Positions 17,702 to 25,828 of a stretch of 64,000 bases of DNA are shown one piece after another (the stretch's first letter is position 1; the number at the start of each line of letters is the position of its first letter). Under the pieces are notes generated by a model. It had not been told where the DNA came from. It searched no databases and was given only the letters and a program-made list of their open reading frames with translations. The translations under genes and the position numbers were made by a program. Source of the DNA: Permianibacter fluminis (GTDB taxonomy: Bacteria > Pseudomonadota > Gammaproteobacteria > Enterobacterales > Permianibacteraceae); assembly GCF_013179735.1 (NCBI RefSeq), contig NZ_JABMEG010000001.1, positions 434,001 through 498,000 of the forward strand. Direction: 5' to 3'.

Positions 17702-19429
17702 CTATTTCACTTCAAACGAAGCCGAGTAGGCATGCATGTTCAGCATGCCCTCATTCATCGCGCGTTCCATGTCCTGGGTCGCGCCGACAAATCGCATGAA
17801 GTAAATGGGCTCTGCCCGCGATCGCAAGCGCACGGACAGGCGATAAGTGCCGGGTTTCTTGACGAGCTCGCCCGGCACGGTAAAGGCCGCCGTGCGATTG
17901 CCGAGCGGCGGAATGCTGCGCTGTTCCATTCGCACCAGCGGCGGGTGATTCATCACCGTGACCGGCTGCGCTGCCGGCCGCAGGAACGGCAATTGATCGA
18001 TGTCCAGGTTGACCGGCAAATACATTTCCCGCTCGGTGCCTTTGACATTGGTGGTCAGGAATTTGGTTTGCAGATTGAACAGCTGATCATCGTGGGCGAT
18101 GCTGCCGTTGCGCACATCCAGTGAATGCAGATCCGCCATGTCGCCATTGGAATCGACATAACCGGATTCCCAGATTCGCACGCCAGCCGGATTGATCAGC
18201 GCCACGTTCATCCACAGCTCCGGTTGCGCACCGAGCGAACCGGATGGCACGTTGTGGCCGGGATTGATGTTGTTGACCAAATAATTGAATTTCAGATCGG
18301 AGCCGACTTGCAGCGTCGACGGGAAAAACGGTCCGCTCAGACTGAGGCCGTTGTCCATCACCGCCGCCCGTTCCTGCTGCTTGATCGCGAGCTTGCCGAG
18401 GTTTTCCTGAATGATCGCCCAGGCTTCCTCCCGGTCTGCCGGCTCCGCCCAGGCCTCTGGAAATTCGATGTCGATGAGCCCGTCTTCCACCCGCCGCTCA
18501 AACGCCTCCGAGCCCCATTGCGCGCGGAAATCGAAGCCGAGCCAGTCTTCAACCGACCAGCGCTGGGCTTTGCTGTTGTGCGGGAACACGCCCGGATGGG
18601 CAATGGAATAGCCGGGACCATAGAAAGCGTGATTGTGATGCTCGCGCTGCGGTTCGATCGGCTTGCCTTCGATCACCGCCACCGGCCCGGTCTCATAACC
18701 TTCGGCCTTACCCGGCACTTTGCCCATGTGACATTGCTGGCAGCTGATGCCTTGCGCATGCGCCGGCGATGCGCGGTATTGATCCCAGACCACTTCCAGC
18801 TTGATGCCCAGATTGACCGCCACCTGATGACAGCTGGCGCAGAATTCCGAACGCTGCAGTTGCTCCATTGGCACTGCGGCCAGGTGAATGCGTTTGCCTT
18901 TTTCTTCTTTAGCCGTGGCAACTTTGTAGAACTCTTTGTTGCTGATTACATTGGCTAGCTCGGGGCCATTTTTCGCACCATAGACCGGGGCAAAAATTTC
19001 GCCCGGATCGATGCGGCGCTCACCGTTGACCTTGCCGTATTCGGTGCTGACCCGGTGACAAGTCACGCAGGTGACACCTTCACGGCCAACGGCACTGCGC
19101 TTCCACAAATCAATGGCGCGACTTTCACCGAGCGACGAGCCAACGCTGGCATGACAGCGCACACAAAAGCCGCCGAGACTGGGCGCCAGGCCGTTGATGG
19201 TTTGTTCGAATTTGTGAAACATCGGCGAAACAGCCGAATAGGCGTGAGCGGAGCGACTCCACTCCTCGTAATGCTGTTTGTGGCAGCCGGCGCATTGCGT
19301 CGCCGACGGATAGGCACTTTCGCCATACAGTGCCTGATGCGGGTCCGGCTCACTGGCGCCGGCGATGCCGCTGTGCAGGAAAAGCAGCCCTGCGACCAAC
19401 GCAATTGTGCGTCGCAACAAAACGAACAT
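17702..19429 (-). CDS. Pentaheme c-type cytochrome, periplasmic
   Basis: 575 aa. Signal peptide to about residue 25 (LVAGLLFLHSGIAGAS). Five c-heme sites: CAGCH, CVRCH, CVTCH, CASCH and CQQCH, all within the first ~235 residues, in the spacing seen in cytochrome c554-like multiheme proteins. The C-terminal half has no heme sites and looks like a beta-rich domain (NNINPGHNVPSGSLG, with His for possible distal ligation). AAGGAG precedes the ATG. First gene of the leftward operon, so periplasmic redox is its probable entry point. Heme attachment needs the Ccm system, which is not in the window. Confidence 0.92.
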   Translation of the reverse strand: MFVLLRRTIALVAGLLFLHSGIAGASEPDPHQALYGESAYPSATQCAGCHKQHYEEWSRSAHAYSAVSPMFHKFEQTINGLAPSLGGFCVRCHASVGSSLGESRAIDLWKRSAVGREGVTCVTCHRVSTEYGKVNGERRIDPGEIFAPVYGAKNGPELANVISNKEFYKVATAKEEKGKRIHLAAVPMEQLQRSEFCASCHQVAVNLGIKLEVVWDQYRASPAHAQGISCQQCHMGKVPGKAEGYETGPVAVIEGKPIEPQREHHNHAFYGPGYSIAHPGVFPHNSKAQRWSVEDWLGFDFRAQWGSEAFERRVEDGLIDIEFPEAWAEPADREEAWAIIQENLGKLAIKQQERAAVMDNGLSLSGPFFPSTLQVGSDLKFNYLVNNINPGHNVPSGSLGAQPELWMNVALINPAGVRIWESGYVDSNGDMADLHSLDVRNGSIAHDDQLFNLQTKFLTTNVKGTEREMYLPVNLDIDQLPFLRPAAQPVTVMNHPPLVRMEQRSIPPLGNRTAAFTVPGELVKKPGTYRLSVRLRSRAEPIYFMRFVGATQDMERAMNEGMLNMHAYSASFEVK

Positions 19430-19757
19430 GCCTGTTCTCCTTATTGTCCTGCGATTGCCATCGGCACGGCGGTCGTGCCGGACAATCCTGCATGGCCGCA
19501 GCCATCACGCGCGACCCGCCTGCACTTTACCTGCAACCTGCATCGTCAATACAGCGGCTCCAGACAAAATGTAGGCAAGCCGGATAACCGCCTCTATAGT
19601 AGTCGGCAGCGCGCGCCGATGGCAGCCACCGAATTCGGCAACTGTCGGCCGCACCATAACGACCCAGACCGGCTTGGCCATCGCGCTGACTGGCACTTGT
19701 TGCATGCGCTCGTACACGCTGCTGTACGGTTCGCTGGATGGAGATGGATAGCCGCTC
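19430..19757. promoter_or_regulatory. Divergent promoter region of the cytochrome cluster
   Basis: 328 bp between the two operons. For the rightward one, TAGGCA (19572-19577) and TATAGT (19595-19600) are spaced 17 bp, giving a start near 19607 and an approximately 150-nt leader. I saw no clear leftward promoter and no obvious operator palindrome. No gene is supported here. Confidence 0.5.
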
Positions 19758-21641
19758 ATGCGTTCACTGATTGCAAGATCTGCACGTTGCTTGCTGTTGG
19801 CTTTGCCGCTCGTGCTGGCCAGCGCCGCGCAGGCCGCCAGCCCGGCCGACCTGACCGGGCCGAGTCGCTGTATCGAATGCCACGAGACACCGTTCGACGT
19901 CTGGAAAAATACCCATCACTTCAGCAGCGGCGATGCCATGCCCAAAGCCGCCAGCGCCAAAGAGATCGCCGACAAACTCGGCATCAAGCGCATCAAGGAT
20001 CCGGGCAGCCCCTGCGCGCAATGCCATTTCACCGCCGCTGAAATCGAAGGCCGGGTCAAGATTGTTGGTGGCGTCAGTTGCGAAAGCTGTCACGGTCCGG
20101 CCAAGGGCTGGATTGAAATCCACAACGATTTCGGTGGCCCGGCCATCAAGAAAGATCAGGAAAGCAAGGAGCATCGCGAGCAGCGGCTGCGCACAGTCGA
20201 AGCCGCCGGCATGATCCGGCCCGGCCGCATTTACGAATTTGCCCGCAACTGTTTTGGTTGCCATCTGGTGATCAACGAAAACCTGGTCAGCGAGGGCGGT
20301 CACGGCATCGGCAAGGATTTCGATCTGGTTGATCGGATGACCGGTGAAGTGTTGCACGGGCCCAAACCCGACGCCGCTCGCAAACGGCTGATCCGGATCG
20401 CCGGTTATGGTGCCACCGTGGAGATGAGTCTGCGCGGCATTGCCGGCGCCAAGGCGGCCGACTCGGTCTATCTGAAAACCCTGCGCGAACGTCTGGCCAA
20501 TGCCTATGCCTCGCTCAGTGAAATCAACGCCAAGGCGGGCAATCCGGCGCTGCGTGCCGCGCTCGGTGCCGCCAGCGAAAACGCTTTTGATCCGGGCAAT
20601 GCCGCGCTGGCCTCCGGCGCCGACAAGGTCCGGCAACAATTGAACAGCGCGCTGCAATCCCTAGATGGCGGCCAACTGGCCTTTGTCGATGCGCTGTCAC
20701 CGATCCGTGGCGCCAAACTGCCTGCGGTCAGCGCGGGCAAGGCGGTAGCCGCCGCCGACAAGCCGGCCAAACCGGCAGCAGCGACACCCGCATCGACGCC
20801 GGCATCGACATCGACACCGGCATCGATAACAACAGCACCAGTGACAGCAGCACCCGCAGCAGCAACGCCAGCGAAACCCAGTCCGGCGCCAGCCAGTACA
20901 CCCGCAACTGCATCAGTAACCACTCCGGCAAGCGCACAAGCAAGCACGCAAACAAGTACACAAACAACAGCCGCACCGACAACCACGTCGACCACAAAAC
21001 CGGTCAGCAGCAAACCCGCTGCCGAAACGGCGAGTAGCAGCAATAAACCGGCCGCTGCCAGCAACAGCACGGTCAGCGCTCCGGTTACTGCGCCGGTCAC
21101 AGCACCAGCGACGGCTGTCGTGACCAACGCCGGCATCACTGCGACTGCCAGCAACAACACCAACAGCACCAACGTCAACAACAACACGGCCTGGCTGCTG
21201 GTACCGACCCAGCCGGCGCTGTGCCTGACCCGGTCGCCGTGGTGGTTGGGCGAATCGCTGTTGACCCACCTGCCAACACCGGCGCCACGTTGCCTGAGCT
21301 TTGTCGCGCCGATCGCGGACTTCGCCAGTTATGTTTTTGTCGCCGACCCGGCCGGCAAAATCAGCACACTTTGGAGCACGGCCGATTGCGGTGCGGTGCG
21401 GCAAGCACCGGAACAGGAACCGTGGCCGACACTGCAATTGCCGGAACACAGTCAGCAGCTGTGGCTGGTGCAAATCAGCACCGGTCAGCGTCAGCAATTG
21501 ACGGCGAGCCTGGCCCTGACGCCAATGGTGGACTGCTCGCGGGCACAGTCGCTGACCCTCGATGCCAGTACGCTGACGCACAAGCTGGGCGAGTTACAGC
21601 AGAGCGCCGGCGCAGCGCTCCAGGTGTATGTGACGCAATGA
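19758..21641 (+). CDS. Tetraheme cytochrome c (c554-like) with long disordered linker
   Basis: 627 aa. Signal peptide ending near AQA (residues 1-26). Four heme sites: CIECH, CAQCH, CESCH and CFGCH, with extra His residues (NTHHFSS) that could be axial ligands, as in cytochrome c554. Residues about 335-475 are almost only Ala, Pro, Thr, Ser, Asn and Gln, a flexible linker. The last ~150 residues (from LLVPTQPALCLTRSPWW) form a Cys-containing folded domain of unknown kind. A long-reach periplasmic electron shuttle is plausible. First gene of the rightward operon. Confidence 0.88.
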   Translation: MRSLIARSARCLLLALPLVLASAAQAASPADLTGPSRCIECHETPFDVWKNTHHFSSGDAMPKAASAKEIADKLGIKRIKDPGSPCAQCHFTAAEIEGRVKIVGGVSCESCHGPAKGWIEIHNDFGGPAIKKDQESKEHREQRLRTVEAAGMIRPGRIYEFARNCFGCHLVINENLVSEGGHGIGKDFDLVDRMTGEVLHGPKPDAARKRLIRIAGYGATVEMSLRGIAGAKAADSVYLKTLRERLANAYASLSEINAKAGNPALRAALGAASENAFDPGNAALASGADKVRQQLNSALQSLDGGQLAFVDALSPIRGAKLPAVSAGKAVAAADKPAKPAAATPASTPASTSTPASITTAPVTAAPAAATPAKPSPAPASTPATASVTTPASAQASTQTSTQTTAAPTTTSTTKPVSSKPAAETASSSNKPAAASNSTVSAPVTAPVTAPATAVVTNAGITATASNNTNSTNVNNNTAWLLVPTQPALCLTRSPWWLGESLLTHLPTPAPRCLSFVAPIADFASYVFVADPAGKISTLWSTADCGAVRQAPEQEPWPTLQLPEHSQQLWLVQISTGQRQQLTASLALTPMVDCSRAQSLTLDASTLTHKLGELQQSAGAALQVYVTQ

Positions 21642-21663
21642 TCGGCAGCGACAGGTGAGAGCG

Positions 21664-23334
21664 ATGGCGAACTCCGTATCCATAGGCCGCGATGCCAGCA
21701 ACGATATCTGCCTGTCCGAGGCGTTTCTGTCGAGCAAGCATGCCGAGATCACGCTGGAGGATCCGACCAGCCTGAAATTTCGCCTGCGTGATCTCGGTTC
21801 GACCAATGGCACCTTTCTCAATGGCAAGCGCATCACCGAAGCCGAGTTCGAATTGTCCGACACCATCATGTTGGCCAATCGCCGGCTGGCGGTGGACGAG
21901 TTCTTGCCGAAGCTGCTCGGCAGCGTCACCCGCAGCAGCAAAACCGCCGCTGCGAGCCGCAGCAAGCCACAATCGTTTCGCCTGCTGCTGCTGATCGGTG
22001 CGGTGCTGGCCGGCCTTGCCAGTGCCGGCTTGCTGTTGCTGTCCGGCCAGCAGATCAACGGTCAGGCGATCAGTGGCCAGAATCTGATCCTCGCCAGTCT
22101 CGGGATTGCGGTGCTGAGCACCGGCATCATGGTGGTCGGCGACAATCTGCGCCGCACGTTTGTCCGCGCCCGCGCCGAACGCCAGTATCTGGATTTGCGC
22201 CTGCGCGCGCTGGCCGACGAAATCGAACAGAAAACCCAGCGCAAGACCAAACAGACGGAGCACAACAAAGGTTGGGAAGGTTTTCGTAAATTCCAGTTGG
22301 CGCGGCGCACCGACGAAGCCAACGGCATCACCTCGTTTTATCTGGTGCCGCACGATGGCAAGGCGCTGGCGCCTTACGCGCCCGGCCAGTATCTGACGCT
22401 GCGGCTGCAGATTCCCGGTCAACCGAAACCGGTGGTGCGCTGTTACTCGCTGTCCGATTGTTTTCGCGATGGCCATTACCGCATTTCGGTCAAGCGCGCC
22501 CGTGGCAGCAAACCGGGCGAGCCGGATGGTCTGGTCTCCGGTTATCTGCACGAGCAGGCGCAAGTCGGTGAGCTGCTCGACGTCAAGGCGCCGAGCGGTT
22601 CGTTCCATCTCGATGAAAGTTCGTCGCGGCCGGTCGTGCTGTTGGCGGGTGGTGTTGGCATCACGCCGATGCTGGCGATGTTCAACTCCGTGCTGGCCAG
22701 CGGCCGGCGCCGGGAAGTGAAACTGTTTTATGCCGCTCGCGCCGCTGATGAATTTGTCCGGATCAGTGAACTGGCCGAAGCCGATTTGCACAGCGACCAC
22801 ATCAGCGTGCATTTCTTCTGCAGCAGTCCGGATGAGCAGGGTCGGTTGCCGAGGCAATCGGTGCAGTTTGAACGACTCAGTGTCGAGCAGCTGAAAAAGA
22901 TTCTGCCGTCGAACAACTACGAATTTTATTTGTGCGGGCCCGGGCCATTCATGTCGGCGCTGGTCGGCGATTTGCGCAGTTGGGGCGTGCCCGACGGCGA
23001 TATTCATTTCGAGGCCTTCGGTCCGTCCACGGTTGCCACAAAACCGGCAGCCGGCGCCGCCGAACCGGTCGCCACCGCAGCAGTCACCGTGACCTTTGCC
23101 CGCTCCAAGAAAACCATGCGCTGGAGCGCCAGCGACGGCAGCCTGCTGGAAGCTTGTGAACGCAATGGCATCGCGCTCGATTCCGGTTGCCGCGCCGGCA
23201 ACTGCGGCACCTGTCAGGTGGCGCTGGTGTCCGGCAAAGTCAGTTACAGCAGCCAGCATGACGTCACGCCGGAATCCGGCTCCTGTCTGGCCTGCATTGC
23301 CACGCCTGACAGCGATATCACGGTGGATGCCTGA
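21664..23334 (+). CDS. FHA - two-TM - ferredoxin reductase - [2Fe-2S] fusion protein
   Basis: 556 aa from the ATG at 21664 (AGGTGAGA upstream; a GTG at 21655 is possible). FHA domain about residues 4-75 with the phosphothreonine-binding set (GRD, SSKHAE, GSTNGTF). Two transmembrane helices about 107-128 and 141-161 form a hairpin, so both ends are cytosolic. Then a FAD/NAD(P)-binding reductase (RCYSLSD, VSGYLHE, LLAGGVGITPM, FYLCGPGPFM) and a plant-type [2Fe-2S] ferredoxin with C-x4-C-x2-C (CRAGNCGTC) plus a distal Cys. It should take electrons from NAD(P)H at the inner membrane. The FHA fusion implies control by phosphorylation. The stop overlaps the next start (TGATG). Confidence 0.93.
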   Translation: MANSVSIGRDASNDICLSEAFLSSKHAEITLEDPTSLKFRLRDLGSTNGTFLNGKRITEAEFELSDTIMLANRRLAVDEFLPKLLGSVTRSSKTAAASRSKPQSFRLLLLIGAVLAGLASAGLLLLSGQQINGQAISGQNLILASLGIAVLSTGIMVVGDNLRRTFVRARAERQYLDLRLRALADEIEQKTQRKTKQTEHNKGWEGFRKFQLARRTDEANGITSFYLVPHDGKALAPYAPGQYLTLRLQIPGQPKPVVRCYSLSDCFRDGHYRISVKRARGSKPGEPDGLVSGYLHEQAQVGELLDVKAPSGSFHLDESSSRPVVLLAGGVGITPMLAMFNSVLASGRRREVKLFYAARAADEFVRISELAEADLHSDHISVHFFCSSPDEQGRLPRQSVQFERLSVEQLKKILPSNNYEFYLCGPGPFMSALVGDLRSWGVPDGDIHFEAFGPSTVATKPAAGAAEPVATAAVTVTFARSKKTMRWSASDGSLLEACERNGIALDSGCRAGNCGTCQVALVSGKVSYSSQHDVTPESGSCLACIATPDSDITVDA

Positions 23335-25016
23335 TGAGTACACCGCCGTCGGCGCTGCAGGCCAAGCGCGCCTCCATCTGGGATGTGCAATTTGATCCGA
23401 CGATGACGCCCGCGGTGGTGCAGTCGCTGTTGGCAAAACCGCCGTTTGCCGACATGGATCGCAGCGCCTTTCCCGACAACAGTTCGCTGGACGATATTCT
23501 GCTGCACGAATGTGCGCTGCGGACCATCGAACCAGATCAAGTCGTGATCCGCCAAGGTGACTACGGCACCAGCGCCTTTTTTCTGCTGACCGGTCGACTG
23601 GCGGTCTGGGTCAACACCGGCCAGACTCGCGCCCGCAAAAGTGACGAACGCGAACTGTCGTGGTTGACCGCATTGAAGCAAAGTTTTCACAAGCCGGTCG
23701 TGCCGGAAGTGCGCGATGTCGGTAGTCGCAAAGCAGGCACCAGCACCCGCCGCGAAGATGCCGCGCTGTTCATTCAGGATCTGCCCGGCGTCGTGCAGCC
23801 GGATGGCCGCGCCGAGCTGCAGCCCGGTGCGCTGTTTGGCGAAGCCTCGGCGGTGACCCGGACACCGCGCTCGGCCAATATCGTCGCGATGGAACGCAGT
23901 CAGGTGTTGGAGATCACCTGGCAGGGTTTGCGGGCACTGATGCGATTCAGCCCGGCTTTGAAGCAGCACGTCGACAACCGTTTCCGCAAAGACAATCTGT
24001 ATGTGTATCTGCGCTCGCTGCGGGCACTGACCGGCGCTGCCGACACTGTCATCAAACGACTGGCCGATGCCGCGCTGTTCGAACGCCATGGCCGGTTCGA
24101 CTGGCATGTCGATTTCAAACGCGAGACGGCTGCTACCGCCGGCGCCGCCGCCGAACCGGTGATCGTCGAGCAAGGCAGCTATCCGAATGGCATTTATGTC
24201 GTGCGCAGCGGCTTTGTCCGGATCAGCCGGCAATTCAATCACGGTGAACAGACGCTGGCCTACCTTGGCAAAGGCGAATGCTTTGGTTTGCAGGAAGCTT
24301 ATGCGGCCTGGTCATCGAAGACCGGTCAGGCGTTTCGCTTTTCGCTGCGTGCCATTGGCTATGCCGACATCATTCTGCTGCCTACTGCTGCGGTCGAAAA
24401 ATTGCTGTTCGAAACCGGCTTTCAGCCGCCGCCGGCAACAGCGACTGAAACCAAACTGAACGCCGAGCCGCTGGCACTGGCGCCACGGGAAACCGGCTTG
24501 CTTGAATTTCTGGTCGAGAACCGGTTCATCAACGGCACCAAGACCATGCTGGTCAACACCGACCGCTGCACCGGCTGCGACGAATGCATCCGGGCCTGTG
24601 CCGATGCCCACGACGGCAACAGTCGCTTTGTCAGGGAAGGACCGAAATACGAAAACCTGTTGGTCGCCAACGCCTGCATGCATTGCCACGATCCGGTCTG
24701 CATGATCGGCTGCCCGACCGGCGCCATTCAGCGCGAGGCGGATCAGGGTTACGTTCACATTCAGGATGATATCTGCATCGGCTGCGCGACCTGCTCGAAC
24801 AGCTGTCCCTACAACAATATCCGGATGACGACGATCCGCGATCGCAGCGGCGCGATTTATCTGGATGAATCCCGGGCCCCGATTCTGAAAGCCACCAAAT
24901 GCGATTTCTGCATGAACCAGCTGGTCTCACCGGCCTGTCAGAATGCCTGCCCCCATGACGCCCTGGTGCGCATGGATGTCAGCGATAGCGAGCGCTTGAA
25001 AAAATGGCGCAGCTAA
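23334..25016 (+). CDS. Tandem cyclic-nucleotide-binding domain / four-[4Fe-4S] polyferredoxin
   Basis: 560 aa, no signal peptide. Two CNB-like domains (about residues 45-215, with an inserted basic loop, and about 240-380), with LQPGALFGEASAVTRTPRSANIVA in the place of the phosphate-binding cassette of the first. From about residue 405 comes a DmsB/NrfC-like ferredoxin with four cluster motifs: CTGCDECIRAC, CMHCHDPVCMIGC, CIGCATCSNSC and CDFC...CQNAC. Its likely job is to relay electrons between the reductase and a membrane partner. The CNB part may sense cAMP/cGMP or act structurally; the second domain's cassette is degenerate. It overlaps the next gene by 13 bp. Confidence 0.92.
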   Translation: MSTPPSALQAKRASIWDVQFDPTMTPAVVQSLLAKPPFADMDRSAFPDNSSLDDILLHECALRTIEPDQVVIRQGDYGTSAFFLLTGRLAVWVNTGQTRARKSDERELSWLTALKQSFHKPVVPEVRDVGSRKAGTSTRREDAALFIQDLPGVVQPDGRAELQPGALFGEASAVTRTPRSANIVAMERSQVLEITWQGLRALMRFSPALKQHVDNRFRKDNLYVYLRSLRALTGAADTVIKRLADAALFERHGRFDWHVDFKRETAATAGAAAEPVIVEQGSYPNGIYVVRSGFVRISRQFNHGEQTLAYLGKGECFGLQEAYAAWSSKTGQAFRFSLRAIGYADIILLPTAAVEKLLFETGFQPPPATATETKLNAEPLALAPRETGLLEFLVENRFINGTKTMLVNTDRCTGCDECIRACADAHDGNSRFVREGPKYENLLVANACMHCHDPVCMIGCPTGAIQREADQGYVHIQDDICIGCATCSNSCPYNNIRMTTIRDRSGAIYLDESRAPILKATKCDFCMNQLVSPACQNACPHDALVRMDVSDSERLKKWRS

Positions 25017-25825
25017 GTCCGCGTTGGCGCGCCAGAGCGATTAAGTCCGGCCTGACCGCAGCGGCGTTTGCGCTGCTGGTGCTGCTGTGGAAACTGGCGC
25101 CGTCGTTGTCGGCGCAGCGCAATCTGACCGGCTGGGTACTGGCCGGCGCTCTCGTGCTATTGCTCAGCCTGCGGCTGAAACGGCTGCTGCGTCTGCTGCC
25201 ACTGGGCAGCAATTATCACTGGACCCAGTTGCATGTGTATGTCGGCATTTTTGCTCTGGGCGCCTTGCTGTTGCACGGCGAGTTCAGTAGCCGATCCGGG
25301 CCGTTCTGGTGGCTGCTGTTCCTGCTGGTCTGGGCCAGTGTGCTGTCTGGCGTTTTGGTGATCCTCGGCGCCCGCTGGTTGCCGCGCACCACCCGCAATT
25401 TCGACAGCAATGTGTTGTACGAAAAAATCCCCCAGTATCGGGCACTGTGTGCGGACCGCATGGCAGCCTTGTATCAACAAATTGCCGACACCGCCAAATC
25501 GGATCTGGTGTTCCGGCAAACGGCCGGCTGGCTGTTTGCCAAGGTCAACGCCCGCCAGCACACGCTGCTGCATATTGTCGGCAATCGCTTGCCGTTTCAG
25601 GCGGCTGAACAGCGGGTCGAATCGATTCGCCGCTATCTGAATCAAACCGAACAGGATCTGCTCGACGAATTGCTGAGCGTTTATTTGCAGAAAGTCGAAC
25701 TGGATGCTCAGGAAAGCGTGCAATGGCTGTATCGCTTGTTGCTGGTCAGTCACCGCGTACTCACGGTCAGTGCCTTGCTGCCGATCGTGCTGCATGTGCT
25801 GGTGATCTATGCCTATCTGGATTGA
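25004..25825 (+). CDS. Four-to-five-helix membrane protein, probable di-heme cytochrome b
   Basis: 273 aa, overlapping the ferredoxin gene by 13 bp. Hydrophobic segments: about residues 17-32, 42-56, 77-92, 103-122 and 250-270. Two helices carry the same pattern H-x13-H: His77/His91 and His250/His264, which is how b-hemes are ligated in FRD/YedZ-like ferric-reductase membrane domains; His72 is additional. A roughly 120-residue cytosolic insertion lies between them (about 130-245). The natural role is moving electrons across the membrane. No family name is assigned. Confidence 0.75.
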   Translation: MAQLSPRWRARAIKSGLTAAAFALLVLLWKLAPSLSAQRNLTGWVLAGALVLLLSLRLKRLLRLLPLGSNYHWTQLHVYVGIFALGALLLHGEFSSRSGPFWWLLFLLVWASVLSGVLVILGARWLPRTTRNFDSNVLYEKIPQYRALCADRMAALYQQIADTAKSDLVFRQTAGWLFAKVNARQHTLLHIVGNRLPFQAAEQRVESIRRYLNQTEQDLLDELLSVYLQKVELDAQESVQWLYRLLLVSHRVLTVSALLPIVLHVLVIYAYLD

Positions 25826-25828
25826 TAC

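Noticed and set aside
16131-19429. Naming the cytochrome/barrel pair as an MtrCAB or PioAB conduit
   Set aside because: Heme counts, gene order and the barrel sequence show no specific match to those systems; only the general idea is similar.
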